A stretch of 18,120 bases of DNA from RGIG5612 sp963591145 (GTDB lineage Bacteria; Bacillota; Clostridia; Lachnospirales; Lachnospiraceae). Location: NCBI GenBank assembly GCA_963591145.1, contig CAVARE010000051.1, positions 1 to 18,120 on the forward strand, in the 5' to 3' direction. The translations under genes and the position numbers were made by a program. The notes beneath the pieces are model-generated. The model did no database searches and was not told the origin of the DNA. It saw only the letters and a program-made list of their open reading frames with translations. Of the stretch, positions 4,727 to 11,932 are shown one piece after another. The first letter of the stretch is position 1, and each line of letters begins with the position of its first letter.

Positions 4727-7363
4727 ATGTCTGAAAAAAATATTCTTATAAATGATTATCTGAACAAGATTAATATCGGCGGTCTGGATGATGCTGTCTG
4801 CGGCAGAAAATATCTGTCATCATGCGAGCCTCAGCATATTGAGGTTAAGGATGAAGAGCATATCGTATATACCGCATGCCGTGCCTGCATCGCCAACTGC
4901 GGTGTAATCGCACATGTGCGCAACGGTCAGGTCGTTAAGATAGAAGGCAATCCTACAGATCCTATGAGCAAAGGCCGTATGTGCGGCAAGGGTCTGTCAG
5001 GAATCAATGCGCTCTATCATCCTAATAGAAATAAATATCCTCTCGTGCGAGTAGGCGAGCGTGGCTCCGGACGGTGGAGACGTGTTACCTGGGATGAGGC
5101 ATTAGATAAAGTAGCCGGCATGCTTATGGATATCTATAACAGATACGGAGCCGAATATGTATTTGGAAGCACTGGCGGCGGCGGTAATCCTGAGGTATGG
5201 AGCTGTGCCAGATTTTGCAATATCTTCGGTACTCCTAATTGGTTTGAGCCTGGCAGTGCGCAGTGCTATTTGCCTAGAGTTCTTGCTGCTACCATGATGT
5301 ATGGCGGAGCAGATACCAGTATAGCTGACTCTAACTGCCTCGAATTCTTTGACGAAGAGAACTGTCCTATCAAATCACTTGTATTATGGGGAACTGATCC
5401 TTCATATTCATGTCCTGCATCAGGCGGCCGGATGGTTAACGAGTTGAGGCAGAAGGGTGTTAAGACAGTAGTAATCGATCCTAGACTTACACCGGACGCA
5501 GCCAAGGCTGATGTATGGCTCCCGATCAGACCAGAATCTGATGTTGCCCTGGAGATGGCATGGATCAGATATATACTTGAAAATAAATTATATGACGCGG
5601 ATTTCGTGCTTCACTGGACGAATCTTCCGTATCTTGTTGACTGCGATACGAGATTTATCGTTCATCCTGCAGATCCTAAGACTTCTGCATTGGTATGGGA
5701 TCTTAAGACTAATTCAGCGAGAGTTATGGACTATCCATGGAACGATGATTATGACGTGGAATTATTCGGAATTCACGAGATAGATGGCAAGCTATATAAG
5801 ACAGGTGCGCAGCTGCTGTGGGAGCGTGTAGAAGAATATACACTGGATAAGGCCGCAGAGCTGTGTTGGCTTAATAAGGATGACATTGAGAAGGCTATCA
5901 GGATTTATACAGAGAATACTCCTAGCACATTATGCTTAGGCGTTGCAACTGACCAGAATATCAATTCAGAGCAGTCTGCCATGGCAGCTGATACCATTGA
6001 TTTCCTAATGGGAAATGTTGAAAAGCCAGGTGTTGCGATGCAGCGATTCAGAACTAGCGGTGTTCTTAAGGTTCCGAATTATCCGGTACCGGTTGCGCTC
6101 AAATGTCTACCTGAAGAGCAGTTCTTAAAAAGACTCGGTGGCAGAGAGCACAAGGGTCTGTCTATCTGGTATGGCGGACATGCAGGCAGCATTCTTAAAG
6201 CTATACTTACAGGAAAACCTTATCAGCCGCGCATGTGGATTGACCGTTCAGGAAATAAATTCGGCGTATTAGCCGAGGTCGGCAAATGGGCCGAAGCCTG
6301 CGACAAGCTGGATTATATTGTTCATATGTTTACATATCCTACATCCATGACTGCATATGCAGATGTTGTTCTTCCTACGGAGGAATGGCTAGAAACCGAG
6401 ATGATTGTCGAGACCTGCAATATGTGCGTGGCGAGACAGCAGGTAGTTCATCTCTGGGAGACAAGGGATGAGACAGTTGTCTGGTCAAATATCGCTAAAA
6501 GATGCGGTGAGATGGGTCACGAGATGTGCAGGAAATCCTTTGACCCTGAATTCATGGGCGAGGATCTGGCATATTGGGATTCTATGGAGGAATTCTTCGA
6601 TCAGCTTACACCTGCCCAGGGACTTACATGGAAGGAATATTGTGCCAAGGCGCCATTTGAATTCCTGCCTAAGGAAGAATGGAAGACATATTATGTATAT
6701 CTTAATAAAATGGAAGATGGCAAGCCACAGGGATTTGCAACTCCTTCTAAGAAGATTGAGATATATTGTGACGCTTATATTAAGTTAGGAAGAACCGGCG
6801 AGCCGTTTATGCCATATAAGATGCCGCCGGCGGATAAGGATTATGAACCCCTTCCATACTATGCGGAGCCTACGGAGAGCCCTCTCCGAAATGATGAGAT
6901 ATCTAAGAACTTTCCGCTTATAATGACCAACGGAAGGCTTCCTTTATTCCATCATTCGACCCTTAGAAATATGCCGGGACTCCGTGAGATCATGCCTGTG
7001 CCTGAGATCTGGATATATCCGGATGATGCTAAAAAGTACGGCATAGAGCCTGGCCAGTGGGTTTGGGTTGAATCGGCCAGAGGCAAGACTAGGGCTGTTG
7101 CATATATCACCAAGGGAATTCGCCCGGGATCTGTTTACATGGAACGTTTCTGGCATCCGGAGACGCTTAATACCAAGACACACGGCTGGCAGGAAACCAA
7201 TGTTAATGTGCTGTCCAGATCCGAGGCGCCATTTAACGATGTAGTAGGCACTCACGTATTAAGAGGATATCAGGTTAAGGTATATCCTGCTGACAGCGCT
7301 CCAGAAGGAATCTGGACCAAACCGTCTGATTTCAAGAGCTGGCTGACAGTAGGAAGATCATAA
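4727..7363 (+). CDS. Cytoplasmic molybdopterin (bis-MGD) oxidoreductase, catalytic subunit
   Basis: An 878-residue DMSO-reductase-superfamily protein that should bind one 4Fe-4S cluster and a Mo or W bis-molybdopterin guanine dinucleotide cofactor. The N-terminal cluster motif is C51-x2-C54-x3-C58-x27-C86, followed by the expected GRMCGKG and WDEALDKVA segments. In the metal-ligand region, GSAQCYLPR places Cys180 as the probable Mo/W ligand. The C-terminal domain (about 735-860) has the MopB_CT fold signature starting LIMTNGR and ending GTHVLRGYQVKV. There is no twin-arginine signal peptide, so it is predicted to be cytoplasmic. The general style, with Cys ligand and the ERFWHPE-type C-terminus, recalls the acetylene hydratase/transhydroxylase side of the superfamily rather than nitrate reductases, but substrate cannot be read from sequence. 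It is first in an operon with its Fe-S subunit, chaperone and AsrA/AsrB homologues. Confidence 0.92.
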   Translation: MSEKNILINDYLNKINIGGLDDAVCGRKYLSSCEPQHIEVKDEEHIVYTACRACIANCGVIAHVRNGQVVKIEGNPTDPMSKGRMCGKGLSGINALYHPNRNKYPLVRVGERGSGRWRRVTWDEALDKVAGMLMDIYNRYGAEYVFGSTGGGGNPEVWSCARFCNIFGTPNWFEPGSAQCYLPRVLAATMMYGGADTSIADSNCLEFFDEENCPIKSLVLWGTDPSYSCPASGGRMVNELRQKGVKTVVIDPRLTPDAAKADVWLPIRPESDVALEMAWIRYILENKLYDADFVLHWTNLPYLVDCDTRFIVHPADPKTSALVWDLKTNSARVMDYPWNDDYDVELFGIHEIDGKLYKTGAQLLWERVEEYTLDKAAELCWLNKDDIEKAIRIYTENTPSTLCLGVATDQNINSEQSAMAADTIDFLMGNVEKPGVAMQRFRTSGVLKVPNYPVPVALKCLPEEQFLKRLGGREHKGLSIWYGGHAGSILKAILTGKPYQPRMWIDRSGNKFGVLAEVGKWAEACDKLDYIVHMFTYPTSMTAYADVVLPTEEWLETEMIVETCNMCVARQQVVHLWETRDETVVWSNIAKRCGEMGHEMCRKSFDPEFMGEDLAYWDSMEEFFDQLTPAQGLTWKEYCAKAPFEFLPKEEWKTYYVYLNKMEDGKPQGFATPSKKIEIYCDAYIKLGRTGEPFMPYKMPPADKDYEPLPYYAEPTESPLRNDEISKNFPLIMTNGRLPLFHHSTLRNMPGLREIMPVPEIWIYPDDAKKYGIEPGQWVWVESARGKTRAVAYITKGIRPGSVYMERFWHPETLNTKTHGWQETNVNVLSRSEAPFNDVVGTHVLRGYQVKVYPADSAPEGIWTKPSDFKSWLTVGRS

Positions 7364-7371
7364 GGAGGCAA

Positions 7372-8001
7372 ATGATGGGCAAACAATTCAGCATGGTGGT
7401 TGAACTCGACAGATGTATAGGCTGTCACGGATGCCAGGTAGCATGCAAATTTCAAAATGATATAGCTCTGGGAACCTCCAGATGTCATGTATATTCAATG
7501 GGACCTATTGGAGATTTTCCATATCTGTCGATGTATTTTATGACAGTTCAGTGCCAGCAATGTGAAAATCCCAGCTGTACCGAGGTATGTCCTACGGGAG
7601 CCTGTTACAAGAGTGATGAGGACGGTGTCGTAAGAATAGATTCTGAAACCTGTATAGGATGTCAGAGCTGCATGAGGGCATGTCCGTTCCATGCCAATAA
7701 TTTTAATCGAGAACTGCGCATAATGGATAAATGTAATATATGCTCGGAGCTGCGGGAAGAGGGTCAGACTCCTGCGTGCGTATGGAACTGCGCAGGCGGC
7801 GCGCTCCATTACGGAGATATTAATGATCCTGAGAGCGAGGTATCCAAACTGATAGCGGCAAATGAAGGCCATGTATATACGCTCAAGGATGATAATGGCA
7901 ATAAGCCATCTGGCAGATTTATTCTAAAAAAATACAAATGGATAGATATGCTGCCATTTGAATTCGAAGAGGCATTAAGGGAGGGCAGATACGATGGCTA
8001 A
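7372..8001 (+). CDS. Four-cluster 4Fe-4S ferredoxin-type electron-transfer subunit (DmsB/PsrB-like)
   Basis: A 209-residue iron-sulfur subunit that passes electrons to or from the molybdenum subunit. Four cysteine sets are visible: Cys15/18/21/25, Cys61/64/69/73, Cys94/97/100/104 and Cys121/124/136/140, enough for four 4Fe-4S clusters. The last set, with its long C-x2-C-x11-C-x3-C spacing, is typical of DmsB/NrfC-type subunits. There is no signal peptide and no membrane-anchor gene nearby, so the complex is probably soluble. AAGGAGG (7362-7368) overlaps the upstream stop codon. Two adjacent ATGs (7372 and 7375) are possible starts, the second having the better spacing. Its 3' end overlaps the chaperone gene by 8 bases. 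Identity as the partner subunit is strong from family and position. Confidence 0.93.
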   Translation: MMGKQFSMVVELDRCIGCHGCQVACKFQNDIALGTSRCHVYSMGPIGDFPYLSMYFMTVQCQQCENPSCTEVCPTGACYKSDEDGVVRIDSETCIGCQSCMRACPFHANNFNRELRIMDKCNICSELREEGQTPACVWNCAGGALHYGDINDPESEVSKLIAANEGHVYTLKDDNGNKPSGRFILKKYKWIDMLPFEFEEALREGRYDG

Positions 8002-8683
8002 AACAGATTTAATTGCTTTATCTAAGGCCAGGGCTTCCATGTATCGTTTCTTAGGCGGATTATATATCATGGAGGTTGATGAAAATCAGCTGATCAGGCT
8101 TAAAAAGATGGATTTTCCACAAATAGATGGTGACAGCAACTCAGACCTGGATCTAAAAGACGGCTACAGTCTCATGAGAAAATACCTAGACAACATTGAA
8201 GCATCAGATCTGGAGGATCTGGCGGCTGATTATGCCAAGGTATTTCTGGCGGCAGGGGATGCCACGGGAAGAGCTGCATTTCCATATGAAGCCGTATATG
8301 TGAATAAAAAGCATCAGGTAGGAGGCAGCACTCAGATGCAGATGCATGCCTTATATCTGGAGAGAGGACTTGAGCCAGATCCTAATGTATATAGGACGAT
8401 GGATGATAATATCGGCCTTATGCTGGAATATATGGCAAATATTTGCGACGAGATCACCACGGCTGTAGAAGTTGGGGATAAAGAACAGGTCACAGCTCTG
8501 GTTGATGAGCAAAAGCAGTTTATGAAGAAGCATATAACAAATTGGATCTATTCATTTACCAATGATGTGATTAAATTCTCAGAAAGAGATTTTTATAAAG
8601 CCGTCGCTAAGATCACTAATGGCTTTATAAAGAAAGAAACTGAGCTTCTGCAAGAAGGAGGCAAGGTATGGGATATAGACTAA
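7994..8683 (+). CDS. TorD/DmsD-like molybdoenzyme maturation chaperone
   Basis: A 229-residue, mostly helical protein of the TorD family. Such chaperones bind apo-molybdoenzymes, assist insertion of the bis-MGD cofactor, and in exported enzymes protect the Tat signal. Family traits are the N-terminal ARASMYRFLGGLY helix, a YAKVFLAAG segment, the FPYEAVY motif (variant of P-x-E-S-x-Y), and D-N-I-G-L-MLEYMANI in the place of the usual D-H-x3-ELEF-type helix. Because the partner enzyme has no Tat signal, its role here should be cofactor insertion only, which is inference. It overlaps the ferredoxin gene by 8 bases and the asrA-like gene by 16 bases, indicating tight translational coupling. AGGGAGGG precedes its ATG. 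Divergence within TorD is high, but context makes the call firm. Confidence 0.85.
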   Translation: MAKTDLIALSKARASMYRFLGGLYIMEVDENQLIRLKKMDFPQIDGDSNSDLDLKDGYSLMRKYLDNIEASDLEDLAADYAKVFLAAGDATGRAAFPYEAVYVNKKHQVGGSTQMQMHALYLERGLEPDPNVYRTMDDNIGLMLEYMANICDEITTAVEVGDKEQVTALVDEQKQFMKKHITNWIYSFTNDVIKFSERDFYKAVAKITNGFIKKETELLQEGGKVWDID

Positions 8684-9675
8684 GTTATGAGCGCATGGAC
8701 GAGATAATCACGGAATTATCCTCTAAATATCGCATATATGCTCCGCGATTCGACGCACAGAAGAAGAGAGTAAGATACGGCCTGATTAAATCTGTTAAGC
8801 AGATCGTAACAGACAGGCAGTCGGATTATTCTCCGAAGGAGGTATTCTACCCGGTATCGCAGGTTATGTTTTATTTCCGCGATGACAGCGTAGAAGAATC
8901 GGAATTAAGCGGTGATCGTGAGATTCTCATAATTGCCCGTGCTTGTGATATAAATGCAATCAGAAGACAGGATAATATTTTTCTTAAAAATGGTGGGACA
9001 GAGGATATTTTTTATAAGAGAAACCGTGACAAGGTAAGGTTTGCCCTGCTTGAGTGCAAGGAAAGCTTCGAAAATTGTTTCTGTGTATCTGTTGGCAGCA
9101 ACAAGACGGAGGATTATGCATTTGCCATTAATATCAATGAAGAAGATGTCCTGATAGATGTTAAAGATGATAGTCTCGGCAGCATATTTGCAAATGAAGA
9201 TGCTGATGATTATAAAGTTCGTTTCGTTGAGCAAAATAAAAAGGCTGTTAAAATTCCGCAGATAGATCATGATAATCTTAAGGCTGTAAGCGAACTTGAA
9301 TATTGGAAAAGGTTTGACGATACCTGCGCTGCATGCGGAGGCTGCAATGCGGTATGCGGTACATGCACCTGCTTCGATACCATTGATATCGTATATGATC
9401 AGGGCAGTAATGACGGCGAGAGAAGGCGTGTATGGTCAGGCTGCATGCTGGCTGATTTTACTAAGACTGCAGGCGGCGAGACAGCCAGAAAAACACCGGG
9501 AGCTAACATGCGCTTCAAGGTATTTCATAAATTTTTCGATTACAGGGAACGTTTCGGTACAGAGCATATGTGCGTAGGCTGTGGCAGATGCGATATCAGA
9601 TGCCCTAAGAATATATCGTTCTTCGATACGGTTTGTGAAATCCATGATGAGATCGTTAAGAATGTCCGCAAATAG
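8668..9675 (+). CDS. asrA: Anaerobic sulfite reductase subunit A-like 4Fe-4S protein
   Basis: A 335-residue homologue of AsrA, which in anaerobic sulfite reductase carries electrons from the flavoprotein AsrB to the siroheme subunit AsrC. The N-terminal about 200 residues form the AsrA-specific domain (FYPVSQVMFYF, IIARACDINAI). The C-terminal third holds two cluster motifs: a Cys-rich run at Cys220/223/226/230 with further Cys233 and Cys235, and CVGCGRCDIRCP at Cys302/305/308/312. Length agrees with the family. AAGGAGG lies 6 bases before the ATG, which is inside the end of the chaperone gene. No asrC is present, so the likely electron acceptor is the upstream Fe-S/Mo pair. That partnership is inferred from gene order. 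The gene symbol reflects homology, not proven sulfite reduction. Confidence 0.88.
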   Translation: MGYRLSYERMDEIITELSSKYRIYAPRFDAQKKRVRYGLIKSVKQIVTDRQSDYSPKEVFYPVSQVMFYFRDDSVEESELSGDREILIIARACDINAIRRQDNIFLKNGGTEDIFYKRNRDKVRFALLECKESFENCFCVSVGSNKTEDYAFAININEEDVLIDVKDDSLGSIFANEDADDYKVRFVEQNKKAVKIPQIDHDNLKAVSELEYWKRFDDTCAACGGCNAVCGTCTCFDTIDIVYDQGSNDGERRRVWSGCMLADFTKTAGGETARKTPGANMRFKVFHKFFDYRERFGTEHMCVGCGRCDIRCPKNISFFDTVCEIHDEIVKNVRK

Positions 9676-9777
9676 CCTTGCTACTGTAGAAGATGACATT
9701 CGTGTTCGTATCCGGATGGTACAGAGGTATACGATTAATATAACAATTACTGTAATTTAATAAAGAGGTATCGTAAG

Positions 9778-10578
9778 ATGTCAGAAAATATAATGATGCC
9801 TGTTCCGCGCAGGATTGATAAGATTGTGCATGAAACGATGGCAGAGTTCACTTTTAGAATATTATATGATGGCGATGTTCAGCCAGGGCAGTTCTTTCAG
9901 CTGTCTATTCCTAAGGTCGGCGAGGCCCCGATCTCGGTCAGCGGCAAGGGAGACGGATATATTGAATTTACAATAAGGAAGGTAGGCAACCTGACAGAGG
10001 GAATATTTAATCTGCAGGAAGGCAACCTGCTGTATACGAGAGGACCTTATGGCAATCCATGGCCAGTTGAACATCTAGAGCATACGGATCTTATAGTTGT
10101 AACCAGCGGAACCGGATTAGCTCCAGTGAGGATGCTGCTGAGACATTTCGCAAATAACCCAGATATACGCAAGAAGGTTTATCTGATCGCGGGATTTAAG
10201 GATAGAAATTCCACATTATTTGAGGAAGACAGACAGATCTTCAAGGATAATTTTGATGAAGCCATCTATCCCCTCAGCCGTGAGAAAGAGAAACTGCCGG
10301 GATTTGAATGCGGCCGTGTAACTGCATTTCTTGATAAGGTTCCTGTAGAGCAGTTAGATGACTACAACATAGTGATCACTGGTGCCCCTGCGGTTATTAA
10401 GTCCACATCTGAATATTTCATCAGCAAGGGAACCGATGCATCAAGAATATGGGTTTCGCTGGAACGCAAGATGCAGTGTGCAGTGGGCAAATGCGGTCAT
10501 TGCAAGATGAATGGCACCTATGTCTGTCTCGAAGGTCCTGTGTTCAATTATACAGTTGCCTCTCGAATGTTTGATTGA
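9778..10578 (+). CDS. asrB: Anaerobic sulfite reductase subunit B-like FAD/2Fe-2S NAD(P)H oxidoreductase
   Basis: A 266-residue flavoprotein of the ferredoxin-NADP reductase/dihydroorotate dehydrogenase K type. It should take electrons from NADH or NADPH through FAD to a 2Fe-2S cluster. The FAD-binding barrel contains PGQFFQLSIPKVGEAPISVS (flavin site near residues 40-60). The nucleotide-binding half contains SGTGLAPVRMLLRHF (near 111-125). The C-terminus has C234-x4-C239-x2-C242-x7-C250, the 2Fe-2S motif of this family. It lies 102 bases after asrA, wider than the other junctions in this operon. AGAGG ends 9 bases before the ATG. It is the last gene of the operon; a hairpin and then a terminator follow. 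The homology is firm; its electron acceptor here is inferred to be the molybdoenzyme system. Confidence 0.9.
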   Translation: MSENIMMPVPRRIDKIVHETMAEFTFRILYDGDVQPGQFFQLSIPKVGEAPISVSGKGDGYIEFTIRKVGNLTEGIFNLQEGNLLYTRGPYGNPWPVEHLEHTDLIVVTSGTGLAPVRMLLRHFANNPDIRKKVYLIAGFKDRNSTLFEEDRQIFKDNFDEAIYPLSREKEKLPGFECGRVTAFLDKVPVEQLDDYNIVITGAPAVIKSTSEYFISKGTDASRIWVSLERKMQCAVGKCGHCKMNGTYVCLEGPVFNYTVASRMFD

Positions 10579-10595
10579 ATCAAGGCTGTCTATTG

Positions 10596-10620
10596 TGCAT
10601 GCCGATATTCGCGGTATGCA
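10596..10620 (+). repeat. Hairpin just after asrB
   Basis: TGCATGCCG (10596-10604) pairs with CGGTATGCA (10612-10620), nine base pairs with one G-T wobble and a seven-base loop. It begins 18 bases after the asrB stop. No T-tract follows on the plus strand (the next bases are ATAAAAATG), so it is more likely an mRNA 3'-end stabiliser than a terminator. Confidence 0.4.
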
Positions 10621-10650
10621 ATAAAAATGAGAGTTTATTACTCATAATGA

Positions 10651-10704
10651 TTTCTCAACGGATTATTATATATACATTTGCTGAAAAACTTTAACGTTGA
10701 GAAA
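10651..10704. repeat. Perfect 10-bp inverted repeat flanking the upstream ychF promoter region
   Basis: TTTCTCAACG (10651-10660) is the exact reverse complement of CGTTGAGAAA (10695-10704), with 34 AT-rich bases between. The right arm includes the ychF -35 box TTGAGA (10697-10702). It may be a paired operator, or a stem in read-through transcripts from asrB. Function is unknown. Confidence 0.4.
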
Positions 10705-10725
10705 AGAATGTCCCCGTGCTATTAT
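10697..10725 (+). promoter_or_regulatory. Predicted sigma-A promoter of ychF
   Basis: TTGAGA (10697-10702) and TATTAT (10720-10725) are separated by 17 bases, with TGC before the -10 (extended -10). Start is expected near 10732. This is among the best consensus matches in the window. The -10 lies in the loop of the hairpin at 10710-10743. Confidence 0.7.
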
Positions 10726-10750
10726 AACTAATTGCATGGGGACTTCTTTT
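10710..10750 (+). terminator. Terminator of the molybdoenzyme operon, overlapping the ychF promoter
   Basis: GTCCCCGTGC (10710-10719) pairs with GCATGGGGAC (10734-10743), ten base pairs with one G-T wobble, followed by TTCTTTT (10744-10750). Transcripts arriving from asrB would form this GC-rich hairpin and stop. Transcripts started at the ychF promoter would begin within the loop, lack the left arm and escape. The 14-base loop is larger than usual, which lowers confidence. Confidence 0.6.
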
Positions 10751-10794
10751 GTGCCCCTGATTCTGTAAAAAGTCTGTTTAAGGAGATTACATAA

Positions 10795-11889
10795 ATGAAA
10801 TTAGGAATCGTAGGTTTACCTAATGTTGGTAAGAGTACATTATTCAATGCCTTAACTAAGGCTGGCGCTGAAAGTGCCAATTATCCATTCTGTACAATTG
10901 ATTCAAATATCGGTGTGGCAGCTGTCCCTGACAAGAGGTTGAAGGTTCTCTCGGATTTTTATAATGCCGAGAAGATCACACCTGCTACAGTGGATTTTGT
11001 TGATATTGCAGGACTCGTTAAGGGTGCTTCACATGGTGAAGGTCTCGGTAATCAATTTCTGGCAAATATTCGTGAAGTTGATGCGATCGTTCATGTTGTC
11101 AGATGCTTCGATGATGACAATGTAGTTCATGTTGATGGCAAGGTAGATCCGATTAGAGATATAGAAACTATCAATCTGGAGCTTATCTTCTCCGATCTTG
11201 AGATTATAGAGCGTCGTATCGCTAAGAGCTCTAGGGGTGCTAAAAATGACAAGTCTCTTGCAGCCGAGGTTGCGTTGCTTGAGAAGATCAAGACGCATCT
11301 CGAAGGAGGCAATATGGCCAAGACTATGGAGCTGAATGAAGATGAAGAGGCTCTGATGAAGGAATTTAATCTTCTTACAGCCAAACCGACTATATTTGCG
11401 GCAAATGTATCTGAAGATGACCTGGCTAATGATGGCAAGGACAATGCACATGTGGCTGCAGTTCGCGAGTATGCTGCGTCAACAGGTTCGGAAGTATTCG
11501 TTGTTTGTGCTAAGACAGAAGAGGAATTAGCTGAACTGGACGATGACGAGAAGGAGATGTTCCTGGCAGATATGGGACTCACAGAATCATGCCTTGATAA
11601 GCTTATCAGTGCCAGCTTCTCAATCTTAGGTTTATCTTCATTCCTTACAGCCGGTCCTAAGGAAGTTAGGGCATGGACTATCAAGAAGGGAACCAAGGCA
11701 CCACAGGCAGCTGGTAAGATTCACTCGGATTTTGAGAGAGGATTCATTAAGGCTGAAGTCGTTAACTATGATGACCTTATTAATCTCGGTTCATATAACG
11801 CTGCCCGCGAGAAAGGCTTAGTCAGAATCGAAGGCAAGGACTACGTCGTTAAAGATGATGATATAATTCTGTTCAGGTTTAATGTATGA
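10795..11889 (+). CDS. ychF: YchF/OLA1 family ribosome-associated ATPase
   Basis: A 364-residue P-loop NTPase of the Obg superfamily. Family members prefer ATP over GTP and associate with ribosomes and stress or redox responses. The P-loop GLPNVGKST is at residues 7-15. The Walker B/G3 region DIAGLVKGASHGEGLGNQF is near 68-86, and the altered G4 motif NVSEDD, in place of NKxD, fits YchF. A coiled-coil insertion lies around 125-190. The C-terminal TGS domain contains FLTAGPKEVRAWTI and ends in ILFRFNV. Length matches the family (about 363). AAGGAG sits about 9 bases before the ATG. It is transcribed from the promoter at 10697-10725 and probably with lgt, which follows closely. Identity is certain. 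Confidence 0.97.
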   Translation: MKLGIVGLPNVGKSTLFNALTKAGAESANYPFCTIDSNIGVAAVPDKRLKVLSDFYNAEKITPATVDFVDIAGLVKGASHGEGLGNQFLANIREVDAIVHVVRCFDDDNVVHVDGKVDPIRDIETINLELIFSDLEIIERRIAKSSRGAKNDKSLAAEVALLEKIKTHLEGGNMAKTMELNEDEEALMKEFNLLTAKPTIFAANVSEDDLANDGKDNAHVAAVREYAASTGSEVFVVCAKTEEELAELDDDEKEMFLADMGLTESCLDKLISASFSILGLSSFLTAGPKEVRAWTIKKGTKAPQAAGKIHSDFERGFIKAEVVNYDDLINLGSYNAAREKGLVRIEGKDYVVKDDDIILFRFNV

Positions 11890-11932
11890 TGGTTCTGAAT
11901 GTTTTAATAACCCTGAACAAGGAGAAAAGTAC

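Noticed and set aside
9662..9760. Small open frame of 32 codons overlapping the asrA stop
   Set aside because: It has a weak binding site, is low-complexity at its C-terminus, and resembles no AsrC or other family; probably chance.
8668..10578. Calling the asrA/asrB pair a sulfite reductase operon
   Set aside because: The catalytic siroheme subunit AsrC is absent and a molybdoenzyme is in its place, so sulfite reduction is not supported.
11127..11696. 189-codon open frame on the minus strand inside ychF
   Set aside because: It is antisense to a certain gene, Ser-rich as expected from mirrored codons, and has no recognisable family.
11882..11932. In-frame upstream ATG that would extend Lgt by 17 residues and overlap ychF
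   Set aside because: It has no good ribosome binding site, and the added residues are charged and unlike Lgt N-termini; ATG 11933 has an ideal AAGGAG.
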